From assembly GCA_004293445.1 (NCBI GenBank), contig RDYP01000002.1:158245-222244 (forward strand): a DNA stretch of 64,000 bases, in the 5' to 3' direction. This document shows, piece by piece, positions 23,074 to 31,821 of this stretch (positions within the stretch are counted from its first letter, which is position 1; each line of letters opens with the position of its first letter). Position numbers and translations under genes: made by a program. The notes beneath the pieces were generated by a model. That model made no database searches, was not told the DNA's origin, and worked only from the letters and a program-made list of their open reading frames with translations. This stretch comes from Verrucomicrobiota bacterium (GTDB lineage Bacteria > Verrucomicrobiota > Verrucomicrobiia > Verrucomicrobiales > Akkermansiaceae).

Positions 23074-23892
23074 TCAGGAAGCAGGCGTAGCGGGAGCTCC
23101 GGAGTCCCCATCATCGATCGCGTAATCGATCACCTCTCCCGAAAAGTTTTCCCGCAGCACCCTCATCAAGCGCTCCGCAGGCTCTCCCTGCTCGAGCTTG
23201 AAGCCACCATAGGTCAAGCCGTCGATCCGAAACTTACGCTCCGCACCACCGGCGGTCCTCGCCCAGACGAAGGCCAAACCTTTGGTCGACCATTTGCGCA
23301 AATCCAAACGCACCAGATCCCCGAAGGGCACCCGCCCCCCACCCGCCGGATAAATTGCCTCCCCATCGATCGCCACACTGCGCCCCATCGTGCGCAGAAG
23401 CACCATCAACGCGCCGATCGTCAGCACCAAGCACACCCAGAAGACCACCCACTGCTCAAAAATTTTTCGTCCCGAGTAGTCCTTCGCCGGCGCCTCCTTC
23501 TTGATCCCCGCCAGCAAACGGTAGTCGTCGAACAGCGGATTGGGCTGCTGGTCCAAAGACGCCTTGATCCGTTCGTAATCGTGCAACATCTCCGGCCACG
23601 CCATCGGCATCGGCGTTCCTTCAGGAAGCAGGCTCGCATCCTCCGGCAGTTCGACCACCTGCCGCCCCGCATGAGAGCGCCAAGCCTCCGGACTCATGTC
23701 CGCGTGAGTTGCCTTGAACTCGCCGATCGCCTGCTCGAAAGCCTTCGACACAAAATACGAGAGATTTTTCTCCCGATAGCCCCATTTGCCATCGACGAAA
23801 AACATCACGGAAAACACCCCGAACATCAGCAGCATCGCAGCTGCACGGAGAAGAAACCAAGGAGTGGGCTTGCAGGTGATCCTTTCGCTCAT
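23074..23892 (-). CDS. Two-pass membrane protein, unknown
   Basis: A 272-residue protein with two hydrophobic helices, at about 13-33 (FLLRAAAMLLMFGVFSVMFF) and 148-168 (WVVFWVCLVLTIGALMVLL). Between them lies a roughly 110-residue loop likely in the periplasm. After the second helix comes a cytoplasmic PH-like or bPH-type beta domain (SVAIDGEAIYPAGGGRVPFGDLVRLDLRKW cut here into its recognisable core IYPAGGGRVPFGDLVRLD). No named family is recognised. The ATG at 23892 begins the first helix properly; the longer open frame upstream overlaps divergent thiH. Its 3' end is 89 bp upstream of acpP. Confidence 0.75.
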   Translation of the reverse strand: MSERITCKPTPWFLLRAAAMLLMFGVFSVMFFVDGKWGYREKNLSYFVSKAFEQAIGEFKATHADMSPEAWRSHAGRQVVELPEDASLLPEGTPMPMAWPEMLHDYERIKASLDQQPNPLFDDYRLLAGIKKEAPAKDYSGRKIFEQWVVFWVCLVLTIGALMVLLRTMGRSVAIDGEAIYPAGGGRVPFGDLVRLDLRKWSTKGLAFVWARTAGGAERKFRIDGLTYGGFKLEQGEPAERLMRVLRENFSGEVIDYAIDDGDSGAPATPAS

Positions 23893-23998
23893 ACGGGTCA
23901 GGGCGTAGGCAAAGAAAAGCCGCCGCGACGCCGATTGGCAAGCTCCGCGGGATCGTGCTTTGACGGAGCGCCGCCTCCACTCCAAGCTCCCCCCACCC

Positions 23999-25132
23999 GT
24001 GAGTTTCTCCACTCGTTTCAACGCCGCCCTCGATGCGAAGTCAGCCCTGCTCCGCCGCTTCGAAAGCCTCATCGCGCCCGCCTCGGATCGCGAGCTCGAA
24101 GCCCTCGCCCGCGAGAGCCAACAACTGACTCGCCGCCACTTCGGCCGCACGATGCGACTCTTCGCACCGCTCTATCTGTCCAACGAATGCGTCAACAACT
24201 GTTCCTATTGCGGATTCTCCCGCGATAACGCGATTTTCCGCGTCACCCTGAGCGTCGACCAAGTCGTCCGCGAAGCCCGCCACCTGCACGAACTCGGCTT
24301 TCGCAATCTGCTGCTCGTCGCTGGCGAACACCCGAAATTCGTTTCCGATGGCTATCTCCAGGACTGCCTCGACGCCCTGAAACGCTTCATCCCCACCCTC
24401 GCCATCGAGGTCGGCCCGATGGAAGACCACCAATATTCCGAGATCGTCCGCCACGGCGCCGAAGGCTTGGTCGTTTACCAAGAAACCTACCACCGGGAAA
24501 CCTACCAACGCCTCCACACCGCCGGCCCGAAAAAAAACTTCGATTGGCGCCTCGACTGCCCCGAACGGGCCTATGCCGGAGGATTCCGTAGGATCGGCAT
24601 CGGTTCCCTCTTCGGTCTCGCCGACTGGCGACACGAAGCCCTCGCCCTCGCCGCCCACCTCGAACATCTCTACAAACACTGCTGGAAAGCCCAGTTCACC
24701 ATCGCATTCCCACGGATGCGACCCTACGCCGGAAACTATCAATACCAGCCCGATCCGGATCTCTTCCTCTCCGATCGCGCACTCGTCCAACTCGCCTGCG
24801 CCTTCCGCAGCTGTTTTCCACAGGTCGGCATCGTCCTCTCGACCCGCGAACCCGGTCCGCTGCGCGATGCCCTCGCGCCTCTCGGCGTCACCCACATGTC
24901 CGCGGGAGCCCGCACCGAACCCGGCGGCTATACCGGGGCAGGCAGCGACGACCTCCATCTCACCGTCAAAGGCCGCCGCGTCGAACTCTCGGAAAGCACC
25001 GGCTGCGAAAAAGCCACCGAGCAATTCAAAATCGACGACACCCGCTCTGCCGCACAAGTCGCAGCCATGCTCCGCAGCAAACAACTCGACCCCGTCTGGA
25101 AAGACTGGGATCCAGCCATCCTCACCCCATGA
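23999..25132 (+). CDS. thiH: 2-iminoacetate synthase (tyrosine lyase)
   Basis: Radical-SAM enzyme that cleaves tyrosine to dehydroglycine and p-cresol for the thiazole of thiamine. In the 377-residue product the [4Fe-4S] motif is C64-x3-C68-x2-C71 (NECVNNCSYCGF), preceded by the family phrase FAPLYLSNEC. Later come LLVAGEHPKF, QETYHRETYQ and FPRMRP, which are typical of ThiH and separate it from biotin synthase. The GTG at 23999 is preferred over a TTG at 23960 because it leaves a normal N-terminus. Overlaps thiS by four bases (ATGA), so translation is probably coupled. thiG is not adjacent. Confidence 0.95.
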   Translation: MSFSTRFNAALDAKSALLRRFESLIAPASDRELEALARESQQLTRRHFGRTMRLFAPLYLSNECVNNCSYCGFSRDNAIFRVTLSVDQVVREARHLHELGFRNLLLVAGEHPKFVSDGYLQDCLDALKRFIPTLAIEVGPMEDHQYSEIVRHGAEGLVVYQETYHRETYQRLHTAGPKKNFDWRLDCPERAYAGGFRRIGIGSLFGLADWRHEALALAAHLEHLYKHCWKAQFTIAFPRMRPYAGNYQYQPDPDLFLSDRALVQLACAFRSCFPQVGIVLSTREPGPLRDALAPLGVTHMSAGARTEPGGYTGAGSDDLHLTVKGRRVELSESTGCEKATEQFKIDDTRSAAQVAAMLRSKQLDPVWKDWDPAILTP

Positions 25133-25332
25133 CCCTTCAGCTCAACGGCGAAAGCCGGACCTTCAGCCCAGGCATCGCCACCGTCAGCGAGCTGCTAGCC
25201 GCACTCGATCTCACCGGCAAACCTTTGGTGGTCGAACTCGACCACGAACCGGTCTTCCCCGCCGACTACGAGCAACGCGCGCTGCACGACGGTGCCATTC
25301 TGGAAATCGTGGTGATCGCTGCCGGTGGCTGA
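25129..25332 (+). CDS. thiS: Sulfur carrier protein ThiS
   Basis: A 67-residue ubiquitin-fold sulfur carrier for thiazole synthesis. It begins MTLQLNGESRTF and ends in the Gly-Gly tail (VVIAAGG), whose last glycine is adenylated and converted to thiocarboxylate. Size and terminus are diagnostic. It is translationally coupled to thiH. The remaining partners (ThiF, ThiG, a cysteine desulfurase) must be encoded elsewhere. Confidence 0.95.
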   Translation: MTLQLNGESRTFSPGIATVSELLAALDLTGKPLVVELDHEPVFPADYEQRALHDGAILEIVVIAAGG

Positions 25333-25339
25333 ACCCGGC

Positions 25340-27280
25340 TCACGCCGGTAGCATCACCTCGCGCAATGCAGGCCGGACCTCGGCCGCGAGATCGGCCATG
25401 AACTCACCATGACGGATCAATTCCAGACGACCATCGCGATGCTCGACGATTGCGGTCAAACTCTCCACCCAGTCCCCGGAATTCAGGTAGCGGATCTCCC
25501 CCACCTGCTTGTCCTCCGGCGTGTGAATGTGACCACAAATAATCCCGTCACAGCCCTTCTTCCGAGCCAACTCCTGTAGCTGCAACTCGTACTCGCCGAC
25601 GAAGCTCACGGCCGACTTGACCCGCGCCTTGATCGCCTTGCTCACCGAATAATATTCCTTGCCGCGCCAGGCGCGGTAACGGTTGTAAAGACGGTTCACC
25701 CCCAGCAAAAAGTCGTAGCCGATTGACCCGAGCTGAGCGACCCACTTGTGATCGGTCGACACGCTGTCAAAGCCGTCGCCATGCACTACAAGATAGCGCT
25801 TGCCGTCGACGCCCGGGTGAATGTGCTCCTTGACGAAGCGTAGCTTCCCGAAAGCCAAGGGGAGAAAGCGCTCCAGGATGTCGTCGTGATTGCCACGCAG
25901 GTAAATCACCTCCGTGTCGTCTTTTTCCATCTTCTTCAAAACCGTGCGGATGAAACGGCTGTGACGCTTGCGCCACTTCGCGCCGCGTCGCAAGGCCCAG
26001 CCATCGATGATGTCCCCGTTGAGAACCAGCTTGTCACACTTCGTGTGTTTCAGGAACTCGATCACTTCCAGCACCTTCGCGTCCGGCGTTCCGAGGTGGA
26101 TGTCCGATAGGAAAATCGTCCGGAAGTCCCGCTTCGGCCGACTCTTCTTTTCCTTCAGTGTCAGCAGCATGGGCCCGCGTCCGTCGGACGCCTCACGCAG
26201 ATGCCCCTCAAAAGCATCGACCACCTGATCCCAGCCAAGCCGCTCTGCCGTCGCCCTCGCTTCCAGGCGCATCGCCTCGTCACGCCAACGCTCCAAGGCC
26301 GCGAAACACTCCCCGAGATAAGCTGCCCGATCCCCCTTCGCCGCCTTCAAACCATTGACCTCCTGCTTCAGATGCAAGGCTGCCGCCGCGTAATCATGGC
26401 CCACCACGACCAAACCACTCGCCATTCCTTCCAATAGCACATTGCCAAAAGTCTCCGTCTCACTGGGAAACAACAAAATGTCCGCCGAGGCATAGTGCCG
26501 CGCCAAATCCTCGCCACCACGCATCCCCGCGAAATGCACGAAGGAATGCTCCGCCGCCAATTTCTCACGCAGCGGACCATCACCCACCACCACGCAGCGC
26601 AAATCCGGCAACCGCTCCCGCATTTTCCGGAAACATTCCATGGCGAAAGCGAGATTTTTCTCCGCCGCCACCCGACCGACCACGATCGCCACCGGCGACT
26701 CGTCGCGCGCGCCCCACGACGACCGCAAGGCCGCATCCCGCTTCGCCGGATCAAACAAAACCGTGTCCACCCCGCGCCCCAACAATCGGACCTTGTTGAA
26801 TCCCTCACGCGTCAGCATCTCGACCACATCGGCACTCGGTGCCATGGTCAGATCCGCCCGCTTGTGAACCCGCTTCAGATACGCCATCGCCGCTGGCTGC
26901 AGGCTGCCCAGACGATACTGCTCCATGTACTGGTGGAAATTCGTGTGAAAGCCCGCCGCCACCGGAATCTGCAAGGAATTCGCCGCCTTGATCGCCGAAT
27001 ACCCCAAGGGGCTCTCCGTCGCCACATACACCGCATCCGGCCGCCGCTTCAACCAGCGCTTCCGAAGCTTGAACGAACCCGGCAAACCCACACGGACTTC
27101 TTTGTAACCCGGCAATGGCAAGGACGCCGCACGCGTCTCTCCCGGCCCGCCCCCATCACCCGTCCGAATCACATGGACCCGATGGCCCTTGACCCGCAGA
27201 CCATCGCAGAGTCGCCCCAAAGTCATGGCCACGCCATTCACGTCCGGAGCGAAGGTATCGGTGACAATGTCGATTCTCAT
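25340..27280 (-). CDS. Fusion of family 4 glycosyltransferase and LpxH-like phosphoesterase
   Basis: A 646-residue two-domain protein. Residues 1-365 are a GT4 glycosyltransferase: N-terminal MRIDIVTDTFAPDVNGVAMT, a second Rossmann half starting near VAIVVGRVAAEKNL (197-210), and the nucleotide-sugar motif ETETFGNVLLEG (274-285). After a basic linker, residues 387-625 are a calcineurin-like phosphoesterase of the UDP-2,3-diacylglucosamine diphosphatase type. Its metal motifs are SDIHLG (392-397), NGDIIDGW (421-428), RGNHDD (462-467), HGD (500-502) and GHIHTPED (583-590). The two activities are often encoded by neighbouring genes, so the fusion suggests a shared pathway in glycolipid or lipid A-like synthesis. 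An internal Met at residue 371 could start the second domain alone. ATG at 27280. Confidence 0.9.
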   Translation of the reverse strand: MRIDIVTDTFAPDVNGVAMTLGRLCDGLRVKGHRVHVIRTGDGGGPGETRAASLPLPGYKEVRVGLPGSFKLRKRWLKRRPDAVYVATESPLGYSAIKAANSLQIPVAAGFHTNFHQYMEQYRLGSLQPAAMAYLKRVHKRADLTMAPSADVVEMLTREGFNKVRLLGRGVDTVLFDPAKRDAALRSSWGARDESPVAIVVGRVAAEKNLAFAMECFRKMRERLPDLRCVVVGDGPLREKLAAEHSFVHFAGMRGGEDLARHYASADILLFPSETETFGNVLLEGMASGLVVVGHDYAAAALHLKQEVNGLKAAKGDRAAYLGECFAALERWRDEAMRLEARATAERLGWDQVVDAFEGHLREASDGRGPMLLTLKEKKSRPKRDFRTIFLSDIHLGTPDAKVLEVIEFLKHTKCDKLVLNGDIIDGWALRRGAKWRKRHSRFIRTVLKKMEKDDTEVIYLRGNHDDILERFLPLAFGKLRFVKEHIHPGVDGKRYLVVHGDGFDSVSTDHKWVAQLGSIGYDFLLGVNRLYNRYRAWRGKEYYSVSKAIKARVKSAVSFVGEYELQLQELARKKGCDGIICGHIHTPEDKQVGEIRYLNSGDWVESLTAIVEHRDGRLELIRHGEFMADLAAEVRPALREVMLPA

Positions 27281-27353
27281 GAAACATCGCAGGCTGCAAA
27301 ACGCCCGCCGCCCGCAACTAGCACGCAGCCAAGGACGCCATTGCCGGCTTTCA

Positions 27354-27371
27354 TGTGTCGATATCGACACA
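27354..27371. promoter_or_regulatory. 18-bp perfect palindrome between dinB and the fusion gene
   Basis: TGTGTCGATATCGACACA is perfectly self-complementary with no spacer. It lies 74 bp upstream of the glycosyltransferase start, in the 164-bp gap after dinB. No T tract follows on either strand, so an operator for a dimeric regulator is more likely than a terminator. The gap holds no gene. Confidence 0.45.
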
Positions 27372-27444
27372 AAACCGGAGCACCCACCTCGACCCGCCCG
27401 ATCCCAGTGCCCCCGCCAGTCTGGGGATGCCCGCCTTTCCCATG

Positions 27445-28482
27445 TCACAGCAGCTCCAGCTGCGACACCACCACGGGATCCCGAAAGCGCACCCCCACTC
27501 CCAACAAGCGCACTGCTTGGCCGCCACCACGACGCCACGCTTCTTTTAACAAATCCCGAAACACCCCTCCATCCCACGACGGATGGGCCCTCTCCGCCGT
27601 CGTCCGACTGAAATCCGCAAACTTCAACTTCAGGACCAACGAGCGGATCTCCCGACCTTCGTGTCCCACCAAATCCTCGCCGAACGACTCCAACATCTCT
27701 TCCAACTCCAAAACCAAAGCCTCCTCCGACGCGATGTTTTCGCGAAAAGTGCGCTCACTCCCAGAGGACTTGCGGACTCGCTCCGTCCGCACTTCCCGCC
27801 CGTCCACGCCGCGACACAATTCCCACAATTCCAGACCCCATTTGCCGAAACGCCGCGCCATCTCGAGCTTGTCAAAGCCTTGCAATTCCCCGCAGGTGCG
27901 CACACCCAGCCTCTCCAAATTCGCCCGCATCTTCGCCCCTACTCCCCACAGGCGGCCCACCGGTAGGCCGGCCATAAAGTCCTCCACAGCATCCTCCAGC
28001 ACCTCATGCTGACCGTCGGGCTTGTTCCAGTCGCTCGCGATCTTCGCGATCAACTTGTTCGGCCCGATCCCGGCCGATGCGCTCAAGCCCGTTTCCTCGC
28101 GAATCTGGTGGCGGATCTCCCGCGCCACCGCCCCCGCCGATGTCTGCAAATGCGACACGTCTAGATAGGCCTCGTCCAGTGACAGGGGCTCGATCTTCTC
28201 CGTGAACCTCCCGAAAATCGCACGAATGCGCGCGCTTTCCGCACGATACAAATCGAAGCGCACCGGCACCAAAACCAAGTCGGGACACAAAGCCAAAGCC
28301 TGGAAAACCGGCATCGCCGACCGACACCCGAACTTCCGCGCTTCATAATTCGCCGTCGTCAAAACCCCACGCCGACGACTCCCCGCCACCCCCACCGGAC
28401 GACCCCGCAGGGACGGATTCTCCCGCTCCTCGATCGCCGCGTAAAAGCAATCCATGTCGATGTGCACGATCCTCCGCACCAC
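27445..28482 (-). CDS. dinB: DNA polymerase IV (Y family)
   Basis: Error-prone translesion polymerase. In the 345-residue product the catalytic carboxylates are Asp9 in HIDMDCFYAA and Asp103-Glu104 in SLDEAYLD. The little-finger domain covers the C-terminal third, and the protein ends in a beta-clamp-binding type motif (SQLELL). Start: GTG at 28482, with a purine-rich AGGGTG about seven bases upstream; a TTG and other GTGs further upstream are possible. No ATG is available. No LexA box could be recognised. It is divergent from the bifunctional nuclease gene. Confidence 0.94.
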   Translation of the reverse strand: MVRRIVHIDMDCFYAAIEERENPSLRGRPVGVAGSRRRGVLTTANYEARKFGCRSAMPVFQALALCPDLVLVPVRFDLYRAESARIRAIFGRFTEKIEPLSLDEAYLDVSHLQTSAGAVAREIRHQIREETGLSASAGIGPNKLIAKIASDWNKPDGQHEVLEDAVEDFMAGLPVGRLWGVGAKMRANLERLGVRTCGELQGFDKLEMARRFGKWGLELWELCRGVDGREVRTERVRKSSGSERTFRENIASEEALVLELEEMLESFGEDLVGHEGREIRSLVLKLKFADFSRTTAERAHPSWDGGVFRDLLKEAWRRGGGQAVRLLGVGVRFRDPVVVSQLELL

Positions 28483-28565
28483 GTCTTCACCCTGCCACGA
28501 CGCCACCAACTGACAACCCCGCGTTTCCCCTTGGAATACCGCGCGCCACGGGATGGAATCCAGCC

Positions 28566-29024
28566 GTGTACGATCTCGTTCGCGTCGAACCCATCGCCCT
28601 CCTCCCCACGCCCGCCGGCTGCGCCGTCTTCCTCGGCGATGGGAACAAGGTCATCGTCTTCTACATCGACCTCGCCATCGGAGCCTCGATCAATGCCGCT
28701 CTCGCCGGCGAAACCCCACAGCGCCCTCTCACGCACGACCTCTACCTTCTCACCCTCCAAGCCTTCGGTGCCAAGGCCAGCCGTGCGGTGATCGTCGCCT
28801 TCGAGAACGAAATCTACTACGCGCGGCTCATCCTCGAGGCCGAAAACGAAATCATGGAACGAAAGATCGTGGAAATCGACGCCCGCCCCAGCGACTGCAT
28901 CGCCATCGCCGTCCGCGCGGAAGCACCCCTCTTTGTCGTCCGCGAATTGTGGGACCGACTCGAAGACATGTCGTCCACCCTGCAGGACATGCGCGACAAG
29001 GGCATGGACTTCGGCGCCCTCTGA
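28566..29024 (+). CDS. Bifunctional nuclease (BFN/DUF151) family protein
   Basis: A 152-residue protein of the BFN family, whose plant and mycobacterial members have nuclease activity. Key stretches are VFLGDGNKVIVFYID, RPLTHDLYLLTLQAFG and KIVEIDARPSDCIAIAVRAEAPLFV; the last, with DARPSDCIA, is diagnostic. The start is GTG at 28566, just ahead of the conserved region. It lies 83 bp upstream of dinB's start on the other strand and 49 bp before the M29-like gene. An operon with the latter is possible. Confidence 0.9.
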   Translation: MYDLVRVEPIALLPTPAGCAVFLGDGNKVIVFYIDLAIGASINAALAGETPQRPLTHDLYLLTLQAFGAKASRAVIVAFENEIYYARLILEAENEIMERKIVEIDARPSDCIAIAVRAEAPLFVVRELWDRLEDMSSTLQDMRDKGMDFGAL

Positions 29025-29073
29025 CACAAAACTCACCTTGCGCGATTCCCTCCCGCTCCTAGCCTTCGTTATC

Positions 29074-30279
29074 ATGCCAACTGCCAGCCTCCCTGCCTAC
29101 CTCGCCGAAGACATTCTTCTCCACCCGGAGAAACGCGATTTTCCCGCCTTCGATCTCGTCCGCCTCCTCGGCACCGTATTCAAGCCGACCCTAGGCTGCC
29201 GCGTCTGCATCCTCACCGATTTTGACCAACCGGCCGCACTGTTGAAGGACTTCGCCTTCCTCAATCACGAGGGTTACCCCATCCAGAAAAAGGCCCACGA
29301 GGTCTTCTACCGCGGCCTCCGCGATGGAGCCCTCGACGAACTTGGCATGAGCGGCGGCGAAATGTTCGCTTACAAAATCACCGGCGGCTCGAACCTCGAC
29401 CTCGCCGACGAAGTCTGGGACAGCTCGGGTCACCAGCTTTCCCTCGAAAAGGACATCTACCCCGTCTACGACCTCATCCTTTGCGTCTCCACCTTCTCGG
29501 CCACCGCACCGCTCACCGCCAAGTGCAAGGTCCACGGCTTCCGCGGAGCCACCCTTCACGGGCTGAACGATGTGATCCTCAACTCCGGCCTCGCCGTCGA
29601 TTATCACGAGGTCTCCGCCGACGCCGAAAAACTCCGCCTCGCGATGGATCGGGCGGATGAGATCGAGATCGACTTCGCCCTCGAAGACGGCCGCATCCTC
29701 ACCGCCTGGCTCGGACTCGGCGGCCAAAAGGCCCAGAAGTCCCACGGCCTCTGCCAAGGCCGCACCCCCGACATCGCGAACCTTCCCGCCGGCGAGGTCT
29801 ACTTCGTCCCCCTAGACGCACGCGGCCACTTCCCGATGAAATACGAGGACGGGACCCTCGGCGTCCTCACCGTGGAAAATCGGAACATCATCAAGTCCGA
29901 ACTCATCGCCGGCAATCAGGCCACGATCGATCGCCACAATGCCCGACTTCTGGATGACCCGATGACCGGCACCCTCGGCGAACTCGGCTTCGGCACCCAA
30001 GTCCTCCCCGTCTCCTACGCCGACATCCAAGACGAAAAAGTCCTCGGCACCTGCCACCTCGCGACCGGCCGCGATGACCATCTCGGCGGCGACATCGTCC
30101 CCGGGATGTTCAAAAAACATGAGAACTCTACTCACGACGACATCCTCTTCGCCCCCCACAAGACGCCGAATTTCAACCTCAAGCAGGTCCGCATGAAACG
30201 CGGCACCCAGCGCGAAGTCCTCATCGAAAACTTCCGCCCGGCGCGCTACCTCATGGACGCCCTCGCTTCCGAAGATTGA
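29074..30279 (+). CDS. M29-like aminopeptidase (putative)
   Basis: A 401-residue soluble protein. The C-terminal part has the layout of the thermophilic aminopeptidase (M29) family: GTLGELGFGTQVL, then DEKVLGTCHLATGRDD, GGDI and a His-rich HENSTHDDILFAP, resembling the metal-ligand region GTN...EK.lGT...HkDi of M29 enzymes. The N-terminal domain (LLHPEKRDFPAFDLVRLLGT) is less typical, so assignment is moderate. The ATG at 29074 gives a sensible start 49 bp after the BFN gene; upstream codons overlap that gene in another frame. No signal peptide. Confidence 0.65.
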   Translation: MPTASLPAYLAEDILLHPEKRDFPAFDLVRLLGTVFKPTLGCRVCILTDFDQPAALLKDFAFLNHEGYPIQKKAHEVFYRGLRDGALDELGMSGGEMFAYKITGGSNLDLADEVWDSSGHQLSLEKDIYPVYDLILCVSTFSATAPLTAKCKVHGFRGATLHGLNDVILNSGLAVDYHEVSADAEKLRLAMDRADEIEIDFALEDGRILTAWLGLGGQKAQKSHGLCQGRTPDIANLPAGEVYFVPLDARGHFPMKYEDGTLGVLTVENRNIIKSELIAGNQATIDRHNARLLDDPMTGTLGELGFGTQVLPVSYADIQDEKVLGTCHLATGRDDHLGGDIVPGMFKKHENSTHDDILFAPHKTPNFNLKQVRMKRGTQREVLIENFRPARYLMDALASED

Positions 30280-30307
30280 TCGAAAACAGCGCCACCCGTC
30301 CCTCCAA

Positions 30308-30362
30308 AGCGCCAAGCTCCTCGAGCAGGAACCCAAAACTCCTGCCACAAGGACTTGGCGCT
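30308..30362. other. Nested inverted repeat in an intergenic gap
   Basis: A 9-bp perfect outer stem (30308-30316 with 30354-30362) encloses a 6-bp inner stem (30325-30330 with 30340-30345). It lies between the M29-like stop and the methyltransferase start (119-bp gap). It has only a weak T-rich flank on the plus strand (CTCTTCGCTT), so it may be a terminator or a 5' leader structure of the methyltransferase mRNA. Confidence 0.4.
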
Positions 30363-30398
30363 CTTCGCTTCATCAGACCTCTCTCCCCACCGTCAAAC

Positions 30399-31133
30399 GT
30401 GAGCACCAACCCCTACGAATCCGACCGACTCCTCGCCGAATACCTCCTCTTCCACTACGGCAGCCCGGCAGAAATCCTGCCCGTCACGGCTCCTGCCGGG
30501 ATGCGGGACGCCCTCGACTTCGCCGTCCGCACGACCCGCCACTTTTCCCCCGGCGAGGTGGAACGGAGCCTCGATCTCGGCTGCGCCGTCGGCCGCTCAA
30601 CCTACGAACTCTCCCGCCACTCCCGCGAAACCATCGGGATCGATTTCTCACAGAACTTCGTCCGCGCCGCCGCCGCCCTCGCCGCCGCCCCCCTTGCTTA
30701 CCGAAGGCTCGACGAAGCCCACCATCACACCGACCTCGATGCGAAACTCCCCCAAGGGCTCCCCGTCGGTTCGGTTTCCTTCGAATGCGGCGACGCCATG
30801 GACCTCAGACCCGATCTCGGTGACTTCGATCGCGTCCACGCCGCCAACCTCCTCTGCCGCCTGCCCGATCCCTGCCGCTTGCTCGCGCGCCTCCCCCACC
30901 TCGTCCGCCCCGAGGGCGAACTCGTCCTCGCCACCCCCTGCACCTGGCTCGGCGAATTCACCCCGCCCGCAAACTGGCCACCGCACTCGACCCTCGAATG
31001 GCTCGTAGAAAATCTCGGCCACCACTTCGAACTCCTCGACACTGGCGAAGAACCCTTTCTCATCCGCGAAACCGCGCGCAAGTTCCAGTGGACCAGCTCC
31101 CTCCTCAGCGTCTGGAAACGGAAAAACGCCTGA
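30399..31133 (+). CDS. Putative 4-mercaptohistidine N1-methyltransferase (OvoA C-terminus-like)
   Basis: A 244-residue SAM-dependent methyltransferase. Motif I is SLDLGCAVGRSTYELS, and the flanking phrases NPYESDRLLAEYLLFHYGSP, GIDFSQNF, AANLLCRLPDP and ATPCTWLGEFTP match the family that corresponds to the C-terminal domain of ovothiol synthase OvoA. That family would finish ovothiol A by N-methylating 4-mercaptohistidine. The N-terminal sulfoxide synthase part is not in this window. Other methyl acceptors are possible. Start is GTG at 30399, directly before the conserved region. It converges with tsaB (7-bp gap). Confidence 0.87.
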   Translation: MSTNPYESDRLLAEYLLFHYGSPAEILPVTAPAGMRDALDFAVRTTRHFSPGEVERSLDLGCAVGRSTYELSRHSRETIGIDFSQNFVRAAAALAAAPLAYRRLDEAHHHTDLDAKLPQGLPVGSVSFECGDAMDLRPDLGDFDRVHAANLLCRLPDPCRLLARLPHLVRPEGELVLATPCTWLGEFTPPANWPPHSTLEWLVENLGHHFELLDTGEEPFLIRETARKFQWTSSLLSVWKRKNA

Positions 31134-31140
31134 GCCGCGA

Positions 31141-31821
31141 CTAAGCCAAGCCCACTCGATTCCGCAACAGCGGATGCCCACCCTTGGCCAATGTCACATG
31201 CGGGGGCCGCAGGTACGCCGGCTGCAAGGGCAGCGCCGCCAAGGCCGCTCGTTCCTCTAGTCCCAAGGCCAGCCACGCAAAACCCAAACGCCGCGCATCC
31301 GGCTGCTCCACCGACACTTCCAGCCCCTCAAAGACCACAGGCTCTATCGAAAAAACCGGACAATCCCCCTCCCGCGCCACATCCACTTCATCCAACACTT
31401 CCGCCACCCCGCACAACTCGGGACCCGCCACCAAATTCGCGCCCTCAATCCTCGCCCGCCAAGCACTCCCACGCCGGGCATCCCCCACCGCCAAACCACG
31501 CCCCCCCCTCGCCGACGGCACCGCCAACAAGGAACTCAACCCGCAAGCCGGGCACCCGTGCACCAAGGCCACCCCCTGTCCCGCCGCAATCCCCACCCGC
31601 GTCCCACTATAACTGCCCGGACCAGTCCCGATCACCACCTCACCCAATCGTTCATCCGCCTCCAACATCGCCAACGCGCGCTCCAAGGGCGCGAACAGCA
31701 TCGCGTTGTGACTCCGATCCCCCGCAAAACTCTCCTCAAACACTACCTCACTGCCACGGAGTAGAGCCAAGGAGGCACGAGGCGTGCTACTTTCGATGAA
31801 CAGACGGGCGACATCCGGCAT
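31141..31821 (-). CDS. tsaB: tRNA threonylcarbamoyladenosine biosynthesis protein TsaB
   Basis: Subunit of the TsaBDE complex that makes t6A37 in ANN-decoding tRNAs. The 226-residue product has the N-terminal actin-like (ASKHA) fold: RLFIESSTPRASLALL, then VVIGTGPGSYSGTRVGIAAGQGVA, which is the diagnostic TsaB segment. It lacks the metal-binding motifs of TsaD, as expected. The start at 31821 precedes the first conserved strand by four residues; the open frame continues upstream without similarity. Divergent from citrate synthase with a 163-bp gap. Confidence 0.93.
   Translation of the reverse strand: MPDVARLFIESSTPRASLALLRGSEVVFEESFAGDRSHNAMLFAPLERALAMLEADERLGEVVIGTGPGSYSGTRVGIAAGQGVALVHGCPACGLSSLLAVPSARGGRGLAVGDARRGSAWRARIEGANLVAGPELCGVAEVLDEVDVAREGDCPVFSIEPVVFEGLEVSVEQPDARRLGFAWLALGLEERAALAALPLQPAYLRPPHVTLAKGGHPLLRNRVGLA

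Noticed and set aside
22990..24228. A 412-codon plus-strand open frame over the two-pass membrane gene
   Set aside because: Arg/His/Pro-rich antisense translation that also runs into thiH in another frame; no motif.
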